DNA of 64,000 nucleotides from Buxus sempervirens (taxonomy: Eukaryota > Streptophyta > Magnoliopsida > Buxales > Buxaceae), in NCBI GenBank assembly GCA_947561395.2, contig OX387189.1:19158329-19222328 (forward strand). Reading direction: 5' to 3'. Of this stretch, positions 39,670-51,452 are shown piece after piece. Made by a program: the position numbers and the translations under genes. The notes beneath the pieces were generated by a model, which was not told the origin of the DNA, searched no databases, and saw nothing but the letters and a program-made list of their open reading frames with translations. Within the stretch, counting starts at the first letter, position 1, and each line of letters opens with the position of its first letter.

Positions 39670-41412
39670 ATGGAGTCTGTCAGAGGTATCTCTGTCCCTG
39701 AGGAGCTGGTTATTGGTGACAGTCGTCCGGGTGATGATAACAGTCGATCGGGCCGAGAAGATGACCATACTCGGGCCCCGGGTAATCGGTCTGGTGAACT
39801 CGGGTTAGGCCCAAATTTTAATTTGGATTTCCCTCCTTTGGGCGATGGCCTGCGCAGCTGGCCTGTGTCTGAACGCTGCTCTGGCGCTCTCAGTTCTGAG
39901 CCTGCTCAATCAGGCTCGCCTGCAGGTCTTCCACGCAGCGTGTCTGTAGGACTGGCCTCTTTCGTTGCTGAGGAGGTCAGACCTTCTACTCCATCCGAAG
40001 CTGCACGCTCCAGAGGTTCTACTTCGGGAAAGAATTGGGTTGACCTCTTTGGTCGTGCTGCAGCGGCTAGGACGAAGCTCACCTTCCATGCTCCAGAGAT
40101 AATTGATGGCAAGGTCACTGTTTGCCCCCCGCAAGAGGTTGTGGACGAAGGACATCGACTGTGGCAGGGATGTATCGTTGGGTACTTTCTGGACAGGAGT
40201 CTTCTCGTCAATGTAGTAAAATCCATAGCAGTCAAGTTGTGGGGAAATGTGGATATAACAGCCATTGACAATGGTTTTTTCCTCCTCAGATTTTCTGATT
40301 CCCAGCTTAGAGAAAAAGTGCTCATGCAAGGCCCATGGTACATGGCTGGAAGACTCTTCATTACAAGAGAGTGGGAACCCAATCTCGTTCTCGAGAGATC
40401 CCAACTTTCTTCAGTTCCCATTTGGATCAAGTTATGGCATGTCCCATTAGAGTTATGGACTCCAAGAGGCTTAAGTTTCATCGCCAGTGGAGTGGGGAAG
40501 CCCCTTTTCCTGGACGAAGCTACAGAGAGAAGATCCAAGCTTGGCTTTGCGAGGATATGTGTTGAGATCGATACTTCATGCTCATTCCCAGAAATAATCC
40601 ACATGCAATATGGAAGTGAAAAGGAGCTGTCTTCTGATATCAAAGTCGATTATGCATGGAAACCTGCAAGGTGCTCTTTATGCAGCGTTTTTGGTCATCT
40701 GGAAAGCCGATGTAGTCGGGTTAGAGCCAGAATTTGGAAGCCTACAGGAAAGTTGTTTACTTCGCTTGCCGAGATTTCAGATATACACGAAGAAGAGACC
40801 AATACGGATGACAATGAATCTCGAGAGAAGGTGATCTCACCAGCATGAGAGGCTCCCATGGGTAGAGATCCCCAGGTTATTGAGAGGGGCAATCGATCCA
40901 ATGACGAATGGAAACGCATTTACAAAGGGAAGGAGGTCCTTGTTGTTGAAGAGGGATTGGATGTGCGCACTACACCTCCAGCGGAGACCAGTAGGTCCCA
41001 TTCAGCTTCTTCTGTGGAATCGCAGGTGGCTAGAGAGGTTGAGACGTATGGGGCGCTTACCGAGTGCCAAAGGGGGCTTACAAATTCAATTGTTGATGCA
41101 AATGGAACGCCTACCAACTCAGTCGAAGACATCATGCATGGGGCACCTAAGAATACAATGGATGATATGCATGGGTTGCATGGGGTGCTCGAGAAGGCCG
41201 ATTCCAACAACCAATTCTCCACGCTGTCGGATCTAGGCAGTATGGCCAGCCACGAGACCTCGCCGGGTAGTGAGGGTAAGAAATCAAGAAAGAAAAAGAA
41301 GAAGCGGACCATCTTGGTGGATGAAATTGCTATTAGAGATGCTAAGAGTAAGACGGGGAGAGGTAATTCTCAGATGGCTTCCACCCGCAGTGGTGGCTCT
41401 CCCAATCTCTAA
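39670..41412 (+). pseudogene. LINE-11 ORF1 (DUF4283 / zinc knuckle) with one in-frame TGA
   Basis: From ATG 39670 (MESVRGISVPEE); an in-frame ATG at 39646 is an alternative. NFNLDFPPLGDG is the FPPL motif. DUF4283: IVGYFLDRSLLVNVVKSIAV, NGFFLLRF and YMAGRLFITREWEP. FIASGVGKPLFLDEATERR and the knuckle CSLCSVFGHLESRC follow. TGA at 40846-40848 interrupts the linker, then the same frame continues to NDEWKRIYKGKEV and the tail KSRKKKKKRTILVDEIAIRD. It ends at 41412, 8 nt before the ORF2 ATG, so this copy has no stop/start overlap. Readthrough is possible but unsupported; a point mutation is simpler. Confidence 0.9.
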
Positions 41413-41420
41413 TCGGAGTT

Positions 41421-42012
41421 ATGGTTAATTGGGCCACCTGGAACATCAGGGGACTCAATGACTTGGCCAAGCAGGCTGAGGTCAAGATGCTTATCAGTAA
41501 ATGGAAGCTAAGTCTCATATGTATCGTGGAAACTAAAGTGCGGGAGGTCAATAAAGCACCAATTATTGCCTCCATATGTCCCTCGTGGCATTCCTTTGAT
41601 AACTATTCTAGTGCCTTAAAAGGCCGAATTTGGGTGTGTTGGGATCCTCTTGACCTTTCTCTTCAACCATTGCTAACCACGGACCAGCTCATTCACTGTG
41701 GTGTGACAAATTTGAAAACTAAAGCCCATTTTGTTGCCTCGTTCATATACGGAGCCAATAATTGGAATCAACGGAAGGCACTTTGGCACGACTTGAAGAG
41801 CATCATTCCAGGTTGCCCATGGGTGGTAGCAGGGGATTTTAATTGTGTTCGCCACTCGGAAGAGAAGTTGGGCGGTAAACCAATCAACTACAAGGCAGCT
41901 AAGGACTTCAATACTTTCATTGATGATTGCTTTTTGGTTCAACTAAAGCAAAAAGGCCTCTTTCACACCTGGAGCAACAAAAGTTCTAGTAACAATTTAA
42001 TTATATGCAAAC
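41421..42012 (+). pseudogene. LINE-11 ORF2 part 1: endonuclease
   Basis: MVNWATWNIRGLND, IVETKV and GDFNCVR are present. The part ends in SNNLIICK at the LINE-12 poly(T). The remaining endonuclease part resumes at 47187 with LVNHEWMQAF. About 15 bases of LINE-11 are missing between them. The frame is open. Confidence 0.9.
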
Positions 42013-44575
42013 TTTTTTTTTTTGGAAGGTAAGTCCAAAGTGATATATTAAAATAAAGATATGTACAATGACAAGTCAAACAAAATAACCCAATGTGCTC
42101 CTTAATGTATCAGGGCACATGACAAGAACACAAGAGAATACAAGATTACCCAATCATCACCTTACAAGTTCCCACTCTAAATCCCACCTATGAACAAGAT
42201 GGCGGTGGAGGGGGGAGTCAGGTAGAGCCACACGCTTCAAGTTAGCTTTCCCTCTAACATCCAAAGCAATTAGCAACCCCAAATCTTCCCATGGCATATA
42301 ACAATTTCTGAATACCCTTCTGTTTCTTTCCCTCCAGATGTGGTAGACACTTGCTGCAAAAGAAAGCTTGAAAATGAGGTTGGCATGTGGGCTACGAAGC
42401 TTCAAAGATGCAGCCCATTGCACAACATCCACCCAAGAATGATGTAGTCTTGCGACTCCATTATTCTCCAAGACATGGTTCCACACATGGGCACTATAAG
42501 TGCACTCAAAGAATAGGTGTGAGTGAGACTCATCATGTGCTCTACAGAACACGCACGTAGGGTTGTCCACAATACCCTTATTACGCAACCGATCCTTGGT
42601 TAGCAACCTTTGATTCACAGCCAGCCATAGTATAAAAGCATGCTTAGGGATGTGGTTGGAGAACCATATGAGTCCATACCATACCACTTGGCTCCTATGC
42701 GTATCAATATGCTTATATGCACTGGAAATGTCAAAAATACCTGATTTTGAAGGAGTCCACACAACTACATCCTCTCGATCAGGTGATGGGTGCGGCAGCT
42801 CATCAAGCCTACCCCAGACTTCAATTAGATCTGGAGATGCAGCCACAGGAGGGTCCCATGTATAACCAGAGACTATGCTGCTAACCATGGCATGGCGTGT
42901 GAGACCAGAATCATAGATCAACCGATTACCATACTTACTGAAAAGGGGCCCCTCCGGATGCCAGTTATCATACCACAATGAGGTGCTCAAACCATTATAG
43001 ATCTTCCTTTTGATTAGATGAGCCATTCCATTCCGCAGCTTAAGAATCTTCCTCCAAGCCCATGAAGAGTGAGTAGGCACGTTTATAGTCCAAAAATTTC
43101 GGTCTTTCATGAGATACCTGTGCACCCATCTAACCCAAAGAGAGCTGCCAACAACCAGAATTTTCCATATGTGCTTCATTATTGCTGCTTTGTTCCATGT
43201 ATTTAAGTGGAGTATCCCAAGGCCACCCTCCTTTTTTGGAGCACAAATGATTTTCCAGCTAATAGGGTTCATTTTCCGTTTAAGGTCAGGTCCCGACCAT
43301 AGAAACCTCCTGGAAATCTTTTCCAACTCTAGAATAACACCTTTAGGTATGATGAAAGAAGATAGCCAATGAACCTTAATAGAGAACAAGACAGCTTTAA
43401 TGAGAGTAAACTTACCCGCATAGGAAAGACAACGTCCTTTCCAAGATTGAGCCTTGGATTTAACTTGGTTAATGAGGGGCTCACAATCTCTCCTTGATAG
43501 CTTGGCAGTAAAGAGAGGGAGTCCAAGATACCTAACTGGCAGATCTCCATGAGGAATTCCCGAGAAGGTACTAAGCTCAATTTTCATGGCATGGTCCACA
43601 CCACTGAAATATATGGAACTCTTCTGCTTGTTTAAATGTAACCCCGTGAGCTGTTGGAACTCGTGAAGGGAGTTGAGAATGCACTGCAAGGAGGAAGTGT
43701 CAGCCTTGGAGAAGATAAAAAGATCATCTGCGAAGCATAGCAACTTGAGGCCTATGGCCTCACATCTGTAGTGATACATAAAACCATGTGTAGTGTTCCG
43801 CTGCAATATCATATGAAAGATCTCCATCACCAGCATAAAAAGGTATGGAGACATAGGATCACCCTGCCGTAGCCCTTTAGCTCCCTTAAAGAAACCACAG
43901 AGAGAACCGTTTATCATCACTGAAAAGGTTGGAGTAGTTACACACTCCATTATCCAGCTAACAAACTTACTTGGGAATTGTAAGGCATGCAACATCTCTC
44001 TAATGCACTCCCATGAGATCGAATCAAAAGCTTTACGAATGTCCACTTTGAGAGCACATTTTCTATGAGGACCATGCAGGTGATAGTTATGTAGTAATTC
44101 ATGGGCAAGAAGCACATTTTCAGCTATACCTCTCCCTGTTATGAAAGCTGATTGATAATTTCCAACAATATCACCAACAATTCTTTTGAGCCTATTTGCA
44201 ATGATTTTTGAAATGCACTTGTAAAGGGTATTGACACATGAGATAGGCCTATAGTCAGAAACCTTACTTGGGGTGGAGCATTTCGGCACAAGGGAAATAG
44301 CTGTGGTGTTCCACTGTTTCAGTAAGGATCCATCTTTGAAAAAGCTGAGAACCGCTTCCAGTGTGTCCTCCCCCACAATATCCCAGCACCTCTTGAAAAA
44401 GTGTGGTGTGAAGCCATCAGGGCCAGGAGCCTTATCATCCTTTAATGAGAATAGTGTGGCTTTAACTTCTTCACGAGTAACCTCCTCCTCAAGCTGGCTT
44501 TTCTGGTCTTGGGTAAGGCATGTGGAGAAGGAAGGCATGCCATTTAGATGGCAATTCTCAGCTGATCCCAAGCTG

Positions 44576-45148
44576 AGAATTGCTACTCTAGTTCCATTTG
44601 GAGGACGGTGATGAGCTACAATAATGTGCATAGAACTCCTACTTCTTTGAACCAAACTGTTCTATGGGCTTCTCATAGCTTGGTGGGTAAAAGTATTATT
44701 GCTTGGTTGAAAAGAACTTCTTTGGCTGCCATGGTTTACCACATATGGCGGGAGCGAAATAGACGGATTTTCCAAAACAAGGCAATGGACTATACTGACT
44801 TGGTCTCCCTCATCCTTATGGACGTCAGAGGGAAAGCAGTAAGTTTGAAGCAAGTGGTCAAGGACACTCCACGTAATAGATCTATTTGCCATTTATGGGG
44901 CCTTAATGTAAACTTCCTTTGATTGCGTTTGTCTTCCCCTCCTTATGGTGATAGGTTTCATGGTGATTGATTAGCATGGGAACTGGCTCACTAAGTTAGC
45001 CTAGTTGTTTTCTCACTCTACTCAGGGTTGGGGCTTGTATTTGTTTGCCTTGCTTTAAGGCACTGGTTGGTTTAAACCAGGATGCCACTTCATTGTAAAT
45101 TTCTATTTCATTAATACAACTTGGACTTACCTTCCAAAAAAAAAAAAA
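44576..45148 (+). mobile_element. LINE-13: 5'-truncated sister of LINE-6
   Basis: Inserted in LINE-12 with a target-site duplication of about 21 bp (44555-44575 and 45150-45170, starting TTCTCAGCTGATCCC). From 44583 it matches 24317-24860 of LINE-6 almost base for base. It includes the last 95 or so ORF2 codons (VMSYNNVHRTPTSLNQ to WGLNVNFL, stop about 44920) and ends CTTACCTTCC with 13-14 A. The first bases (AGAATTGC) are an inverted copy of the flank. Confidence 0.95.
44608..44922 (+). pseudogene. LINE-13 ORF2, C-terminal remnant
   Basis: The frame is open from the truncation and reads MMSYNNVHRTPTSLNQTVLW through VYHIWRERNRRIFQNKAMDY to WGLNVNFL. It lacks all catalytic parts. It differs from LINE-6 at only a few positions, for example DYTD for AYTD and VSLK for AGWK. 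Confidence 0.9.
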
Positions 45149-46386
45149 ATTCTCAGCTGATCCCAAGCTGTCTTGGAAGTGCTTGACAATGTGATCCGAA
45201 ACATCCTTTTGCTTGATCAACTTGTGGCCATCTTCAGTAAAAATGCTAGAGAAATTGTTAAGGGCTCTTCTTGACTTCAAGGCATTATGAAAGAAAGTGG
45301 AGTTGTTATCACCTTCAGCCAACCATTGGACCCTTGACTTTTGTCTGAGCTGAGATTCTTCACATCTTAACAAGTGGTAAAGCTGTTGTCTTAAAGAGGT
45401 CTGGAAGTGAGCAAGGGTGACATTGTGGGGTTCATCGTGCAATTGCTTCTGGACCTGTTCGAGACGTAGCCTAGCATGATGGACATGAGATGAGATGTGA
45501 GCAAAATTCAATCTAGTACTCCATTCCTTGAGTTTAAGCTTGACTGCTTGAAGTTTCTTGGAAACTCGAAACATTGGGGTACCAAACACTTCTATTCTCC
45601 AAGCTTCCTCAACCATAGGAAGGAAGTCCGGCCTTTGAGCCCAAAAGTTAAAGAATCTAAATGGCTTCTTACCTTGCTTCCAATCAGAGAAAATTGATAC
45701 CAGCAGTGGGGAGTGATCGGAAATGCCCGGGTTCATGATTTGCACTTCAGATGGATACATGGTATGGTGCCAAGGTAAATTAACGAGAACACGATCCAAC
45801 CTGCATGTGATACGCCTTTGCCCTTCACTTTGATTTGCCCATGTGTAAAATAAGCCTTTTGATTTAAGCTCAACAACTTCACAATCATCAATGCACTCAT
45901 TAAACTCATCTGTGGCACCTTGGTTGATCTGCTTACCCCCTAACTTTTCAGAAGCAGATCGAACGCAATTAAAGTCACCCATGAGAATCCATGGTTGTGT
46001 AGGAGCAAGTGGAGGTAGCTGTCTCCATAATAGTCTCCGCTCAGCGGCATCATTTGCACCATAAACAACCGTAAGGTAACAATTCACGTGCTTGTTGAGC
46101 ATCTCCACAAAGCAATGTACAAACTGGTCACTACCATCCACCTTCCTTAATCGGATTTCATAAGGATTGAAAACTATCCAAATACGCCCCTTTAGAGCAC
46201 TATCATAGTTTGTAACAAGTTCCCAAGTAGGAGCAATCATGTCCTTTATAAACGCAGCATTCATTTGTCTGACTTTCGTTTCTACAATAGCTAGTAGACT
46301 TAGTTTCTTCGAACTTATCAGATTACGTACCTCCATTTGTTTTTCAGGGCCATTAAGACCCCTAATGTTCCACATGGCAAAATTGA

Positions 46387-47155
46387 TCATGGATGGGGAG
46401 GGGCATCATCACCGCTACACTGAACCTTTGTAACAGGTTGTCTATTAGCATGCTTCATAGCAATCTCATCAACAAGTAGCTTCTTCTTCTTTTTATTCTT
46501 CTTTCGAGACGAGGACGAAGATGAGTTCACATGGGGTACTTCATTATCCATATCAGCTAGATCAAACCGATTGGGGGTAATGGATATGGGTTCATGCTGT
46601 GGGGGTATAGAGCCTTGTTGCAAAGGAGGTGAGGGAAGCGTGCCCCTCTTCTCTACCATTTCTGGAGATATGCTTACTTGACAATGGTCATGATGTTCAA
46701 CACTTGACACACTGTCATCAACCACTATGACATACTGGCCTTGATCCCTGCAGCCGGTTCCAACAACGTTTGAGTCCCTACCATTGGTACCCACAACAAT
46801 CTGGTCTTGGTTGTTTGGCAGCACCATAAGGTCACCACCTTCGCTGCAAGCAACCTCCTTTCCTTTGCCGTTAATGCGGTGCCATTGGTTGGAGTGAGCT
46901 TGGATACCACAAATGTCTCCTGAAGGAGCAGCATCATGGACATGGTGGTTATCGTCTTCTGTAGCAAATACATCCTTGAGCACTCTCCCAGTTGGAACCC
47001 ATTGCTTGGTCGTCTTTGGGCAATTACTCTCTGAATGGCCGAAAGTAGTACAAGTATTACATTTGTGAGGTTTCCATGTGTACTCAACCTTAATGTCCAG
47101 GGTTTCTTCGCCAGTATCTAGAGAGATGGAGTTAGGGAATTGGCATTCAGTATCA
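46387..47155 (-). pseudogene. LINE-12 ORF1, C-terminal half
   Basis: Truncated at the 5' end. Reads DTECQFPNSISLDTGEETLD, then KVEYTWKPHKCNTCTTFGHS with the full zinc knuckle CNTCTTFGHSESNC, then KQWVPTGRVLKDVF, a polar linker, and the tail SRKKNKKKKKLLVDEIAMKH. Its stop TGA shares ATGA with the ORF2 start. DUF4283 is missing. Confidence 0.88.
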
Positions 47156-47186
47156 ATGGCCCAAGAAGCTAGGGAATTTGCCCATT
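47156..47186. repeat. Filler at the LINE-12 5' junction
   Basis: ATGGCCCAAGAAGCT at 47156-47170 is identical to 47279-47293 in the downstream LINE-11 flank. The following CTAGGGAATTTGCC resembles 47131-47144 inside LINE-12. The junction is therefore built from two short copied pieces. Confidence 0.8.
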
Positions 47187-47641
47187 TGGTTAATCATGAA
47201 TGGATGCAGGCTTTTCCTTCTTCCGAAGCGGATGCCCTTGCCCTCGGCATATCCGATCATTGTCCGATCATGGTATCTATGGCCCAAGAAGCTTATCAAG
47301 GCACAAAACCATTCAAGTTCTTTAACAACTGGTGCACGCGCGCTGATTTCCTTCCTTTGGTTGAGCAAGCTTGGTCGATCCACATCTCCGGTACTCCCAT
47401 GTTTAAGCTTGTCAAAAAGCTGAAGAACGTGAAAATGAAGTTAAAAGAATGGAGCCGTCTAAAGTTTCATAAGCTGCATGACCAAATCAGTATGGTTAGG
47501 ACGGATTTGGAAGCTTGCCAAAGAAGATTACTATCCTATCAGGGCGACCCCACCTTAGCGATTGAAGAGAAAAGCCTGACTGTGAAGCTTGCACGTCTAT
47601 CAGCTGATCTTGAATCCCAAACAAGGCAGAAGTCCCGAGTC
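47187..47641 (+). pseudogene. LINE-11 ORF2 part 2: end of EN and linker
   Basis: Resumes as LVNHEWMQAFPSSEADALAL, ISDHCP (endonuclease DH), FKFFNNW and the coiled linker up to RQKSRV. It is then cut by the LINE-14 poly(T). The following QWLAEG-like codons are missing, and the sequence resumes near 52145 with GDSNTPFFHKS. Confidence 0.9.
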
Positions 47642-47791
47642 TTTTTTTTTTTTTTTTGGAAATTAAGTAAGTTCCATTAATAGAAGAGAAAGATAGGAGA
47701 TATGTACAATCAAGGCTATGCCCACAAGGAGACTAAACACGTCTCCAACAAGCTAAAGACAAAAATAAACCTACTCAAAGTTGAAATATGG

Positions 47792-50700
47792 TTACAATAA
47801 AGACCAATGAAGGTCCCAATTGCTAACAATTTGCCTGTTCAAACTTGAGTCTTGGAGAACCACTTTGTCAAGTCCACACTTGAGCTGTATCTCAAATTTT
47901 ATTTGGTGAAGGATCCAATCATGTGGGTGATAACTGTTTTTGAAGATACGCCTGTTCCTTTCAGCCCAAATGTTATAGATTGCAGCTCCCAGGGAGAGCT
48001 TGAACAAGTAGTTGGTTTTTGTAGATGCCACGAAAGCATTCGAAGCCCAATCAACCAAATCCCTCCATGGCCTATTGATTCTGGTGATACAAGAAAGCCT
48101 TAAAAGACCTTCCCATATGTGGCGGCTGAACTCACATTCAAAAAATAGGTGCTGGTGAGATTCTCCATGAAGTCGGCACAACACACATATAGTATCTTGA
48201 GTGACTCTAAGCCTTGATAGCTTGTCTCTTGTCAATAGCCTTTCATGAAAGGCCATCCATGCCATGAAGGAATGCTTTGGTATATTACCTGAAAACCATA
48301 TCAATCTCATTCATCTAACCTTAGGCCGAGGAGTGTCAAGTGAGTTGTATGCACTCTTGATGTCACATGAGTCAGAGTTTGATGGAACCCAAATAGTCTT
48401 GTCTTCACGGCTACTATCTGGTTTTGGTAGCTCATGGAGTCTACCCCACACTTCAAGCAAATCAGCAGAAATGGATAGAGGAACGTCCCAATCATCATCT
48501 TCAATAATTGCCGAGACCTTTGCATCAAGAGGAAGACCAGAATCATATGCCAATCTTTGGCCATACCGATGGAGGAGGGGGCCTTGTGGATGCCAGTTGT
48601 CATACCAAAGGGAGGTTGAGTCTCCATTGTAGATACGTTTGGAGATCATGTTGACTGCCCAAGTCCTTGACTTTAGTATCTTCCTCCATATCCAGGAGCA
48701 AGAACATGGAGTTTTGAGAGCCCAGAAGTTGTGATTCTTGATATGATTGGAGTGGATCCAAGTGCTCCATAAGGAATGAGAGTTGCTTGCAATAGCCCAG
48801 ACATGCTTCAGGATGGCGGCCTTATTCCATATGTCTAGTTTGGTTATTCCCAGACCTCCACTTTCTTTTGGTTCACAAACCCAATCCCAACTTATGGGAA
48901 TCATTTTCTTCGACACTGAGTTACCAGACCATAGGAAATTTCTACATATTCGGTTCAGCTCCCTGATTACTGCTTTAGGAACTATGAATATAGACAACCA
49001 GTGCACAGATAAGGAGAACAAAACAGTCTTGATAAGAAGAAGCTTACCTGCATAAGAGAGGGCCTTGGAGCACCAAGATTGTGTTCTTGCTTGCACTCGT
49101 CTAAGCAAGGGATCGCAATCCTTGATTGAGAGCTTGGAGGAAATAAGAGGAACTCCAAGGTACCTTATTGGGAGGGATCCAAGTGGGTAGCCTGCAGCAG
49201 CAGCAAGGTCCTCCTTAGAAGAATCAAGAAGCCCAGAAATGAAGATATGACTCTTCGATCGATTGACATGAAGGCCAGATATGATACCGAATGTGTCTAA
49301 AGCTGATGAGAAACAGTTTATGGATTGCAAGTCTCCATGAGAGAAGAGAAGAAGGTCATCAGCAAAGCTTAGCAATTTGAGATTCAAGCTCTCACATTTT
49401 GAGTGAAATCTGAACCCGGTACTTGTTGATTCCTGAAGTACATTGTAAAAAACCTCCATGATCATCACGAAGAGGTAAGGAGATAAAGGGTCTCCTTGAC
49501 GCAAACCTTTAGCACCTTTGAAGAATCCAACAAGGCTGCCATTAATCATGAGAGAGAACGCTAGGGTTGAGATGCATTCCATGATCCATGTAATGAATTT
49601 GTGAGGAAACTGAAGCTTCAGCAAAGTGTCTTGGATGCAGGTCCAAGAAATTGAGTCAAATGCCTTGTTCAAATCCACCTTTAGTGTGCAATTGATCTTA
49701 CTTTGCTTTGAGTGATACTTGTGAAGAAGTTCATGAGCAAGAAGTACATTGTCCAAAAAAAAAAAGAAGTACATTGTCCGCCATGCTTCGGCCAGGGATA
49801 AATGCGGATTGGTAATTACCAACAAGGTTGTCCACCACCATCTTTAATCTGTTTGCAAGAATCTTGGAGATACATTTATACAAAGTATTTACACAAGATA
49901 TCGGTCTGTAGTCTGTTACCTTTGAAGGGTTGTCACATTTCGGCACCAAGGTAATGGAGGTGGTATTTAGTTGCTTGAGAAGTTTTCCACCAGCAAAGAA
50001 GCTACTGATAGCTTCAAGTACATCTGAACCGACCACGTCCCAAGCTTTCTTGAAGAAAAGGGGGGTGAATCCATCAGGGTCTGGAGCCTTGTTATCCTTT
50101 AATGAGAACAAAGAATCCTTTATTTCTTCATGGGATACATCCCTTTGTAAGTCTTGGGATTGGGAGTCATCCACTGACCTAGGAAGGTGTGGAATAGGAT
50201 GACTAGAAAGGGGATTCGGCTGACCAAGGAGAAGCTTGTAGTGATCAAGGAACATCTCCTTTAAAAGTGCCTGGTTCGAGATTTTTTGACCTTCATCATT
50301 GTACAAACAAAGTATAGAATTTGCTGATCTCCTTGCAATTAGGGTGTTGTAAAAGTACTTAGAATTCTGATCTCCTTCCTTGAGCCATTGGACTCTCGAC
50401 TTGGCTCTCAATTGGGCTTCTTCAATCCTCATAGCTGGAGCAAGTTCAGATCTGATTTGATTCTCCTTCCTTGCATAGTCAACATTACCTGGAGAGTCAT
50501 GAAGCTGCCTTTGACAAGTAGCAAGCTGGTTCTGTAGGTCCCTGACTTTAAGGGAAATGTTCTTGAAGTTCTTTTGCTTACTCCATTCTCTAAACTTAGC
50601 TTTAACAGCCTGAAGTTTCTTAACAACTCTAAACATTGGACTACCTGAAACCGGAGTTTGCCAAGCTTCTGCTACTATGGAATTGAAGTCCTCATGAAGA

Positions 50701-51452
50701 ACCCAGTGATTGAAGAATCTAAACGGCTTTCTTCCTTCTTTCCATGGGGGAAAAAGAGTTATCACAATGGGACTATGATCAGATATGCCTGGTGGTCTGA
50801 ATTCAGCTTCTGATAGATCAAATTCCTGAAGCCAACCTGCATTAGAGAGAACTCTATCTAACTTGCATGATATTCTTTTGTTTCCTTCACTTCTATTGCT
50901 CCAAGTATAGGAGAAACCTTTGGCCTTAAGATCAGAAATTTCACAGGCATCAATAAAATTGTTAAACTCAGTAACTGCTCTTAAGTTAATTTGCCTGCCT
51001 CCCATCTTTTCAGCAGCACTTCGAACACAATTAAAGTCACCCATCAACAGCCACGACAGTCTTGTGTTCCAACTTTGAAGATCAGCCCATAAATTGCCTC
51101 GTTCATTTGGGTCATTGGAAGCATAAATGAATGAAATGAAGGCACTTTTCTTTATTTGGAGAAATTCCACATAACAATGGATGAGTTGGTCTGAAGAGAA
51201 AAGCTTGGTTACCCTGACCAAATTAGGTTGATAAAGCAGCCATAGACGCCCCTTCAATGCATGAGAATAGTTTGTTATAAGATTCCATTGTGGGCAGATC
51301 AGGCTCTTTATGAACATGGAATTAACCTCTTTTACTTTAGTCTCTGTCAAGCAAAGTAAACTCAAATTCTGATCGGATATCAATTCCTTGATCCCCGATT
51401 GTTTTGCGGGGTCATTTAGGCCCCTAATATTCCATGTGGCAAAATTAATCAT
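47792..51452 (-). pseudogene. LINE-14 ORF2 (EN/RT/zf-RVT) with one stop and one 25-bp insertion
   Basis: MINFATWNIRGLND, LTETKV, GDFNCVR, ISDHSP, then KAPDPDGFTPLFF (KAPGPDGF is usual), YRPISCVNTLYKC, FIPGRSMADN, KVDLNKAFDSISW, RQGDPLSPYLF and FADDLLLFS. A 25-bp insertion made of a target duplication and A-tail near 49755 shifts the frame just after the FIPGR motif. A TGA at 48311-48313 replaces Trp before MRLIWFSGN. The last part has IPKHSFMAW, CVLC, HLFFEC and IWAERNRRIF. There is otherwise little decay. Confidence 0.92.
49739..49779 (+). mobile_element. Poly(A)-only insertion with target-site duplication
   Basis: AAGAAGTACATTGTCC (49739-49754), then nine A, then the same 16 bases (49764-49779); counting shared A differently gives a 14-bp duplication and 11 A. 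This is what target-primed reverse transcription would leave if it stopped within the poly(A) tail. It adds 25 bp and breaks LINE-14 ORF2. The family of the donor RNA cannot be known. Confidence 0.85.

Larger units (their letters stand above)
42157..46390 (-). pseudogene. LINE-12 ORF2 (EN/RT/zf-RVT), interrupted only by LINE-13
   Basis: N-terminal part 46390-45171: MINFAMWNIRGLNG, IVETKV, GDFNCVR, ISDHSP, and the linker to FQDSLGSAEN. C-terminal part 44575-42157: KAPGPDGFTPHFF, YRPISCVNTLYKC, FITGRGIAEN (FIPGR is usual), KVDIRKAFDSISW, RQGDPMSPYLF, FADDLFIFS, IPKHAFILW, CVFC, HLFFECTYSA and VYHIWRERNRRVF. Without LINE-13 and one duplication copy the frame is continuous for 1212 codons, so insertion is the only lesion I see. 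The start overlaps the ORF1 stop as ATGA. Confidence 0.93.
42013..47155 (-). mobile_element. LINE-12: LINE with half of ORF1 and all of ORF2, carries LINE-13
   Basis: The 3' end is 11 T (42013-42023) then GGAAGGTAAG. The 5' end is truncated inside ORF1 near 47155, with filler to 47186. It lies within the LINE-11 endonuclease. LINE-13 splits its ORF2 with a long target-site duplication. Before that insertion its ORF2 was uninterrupted, so it is young. Confidence 0.92.

Noticed and set aside
40846..40848. Programmed readthrough stop in LINE-11 ORF1
   Set aside because: Other ORF1 copies have no stop at this place and LINE-11 has further lesions, so simple decay is more likely.
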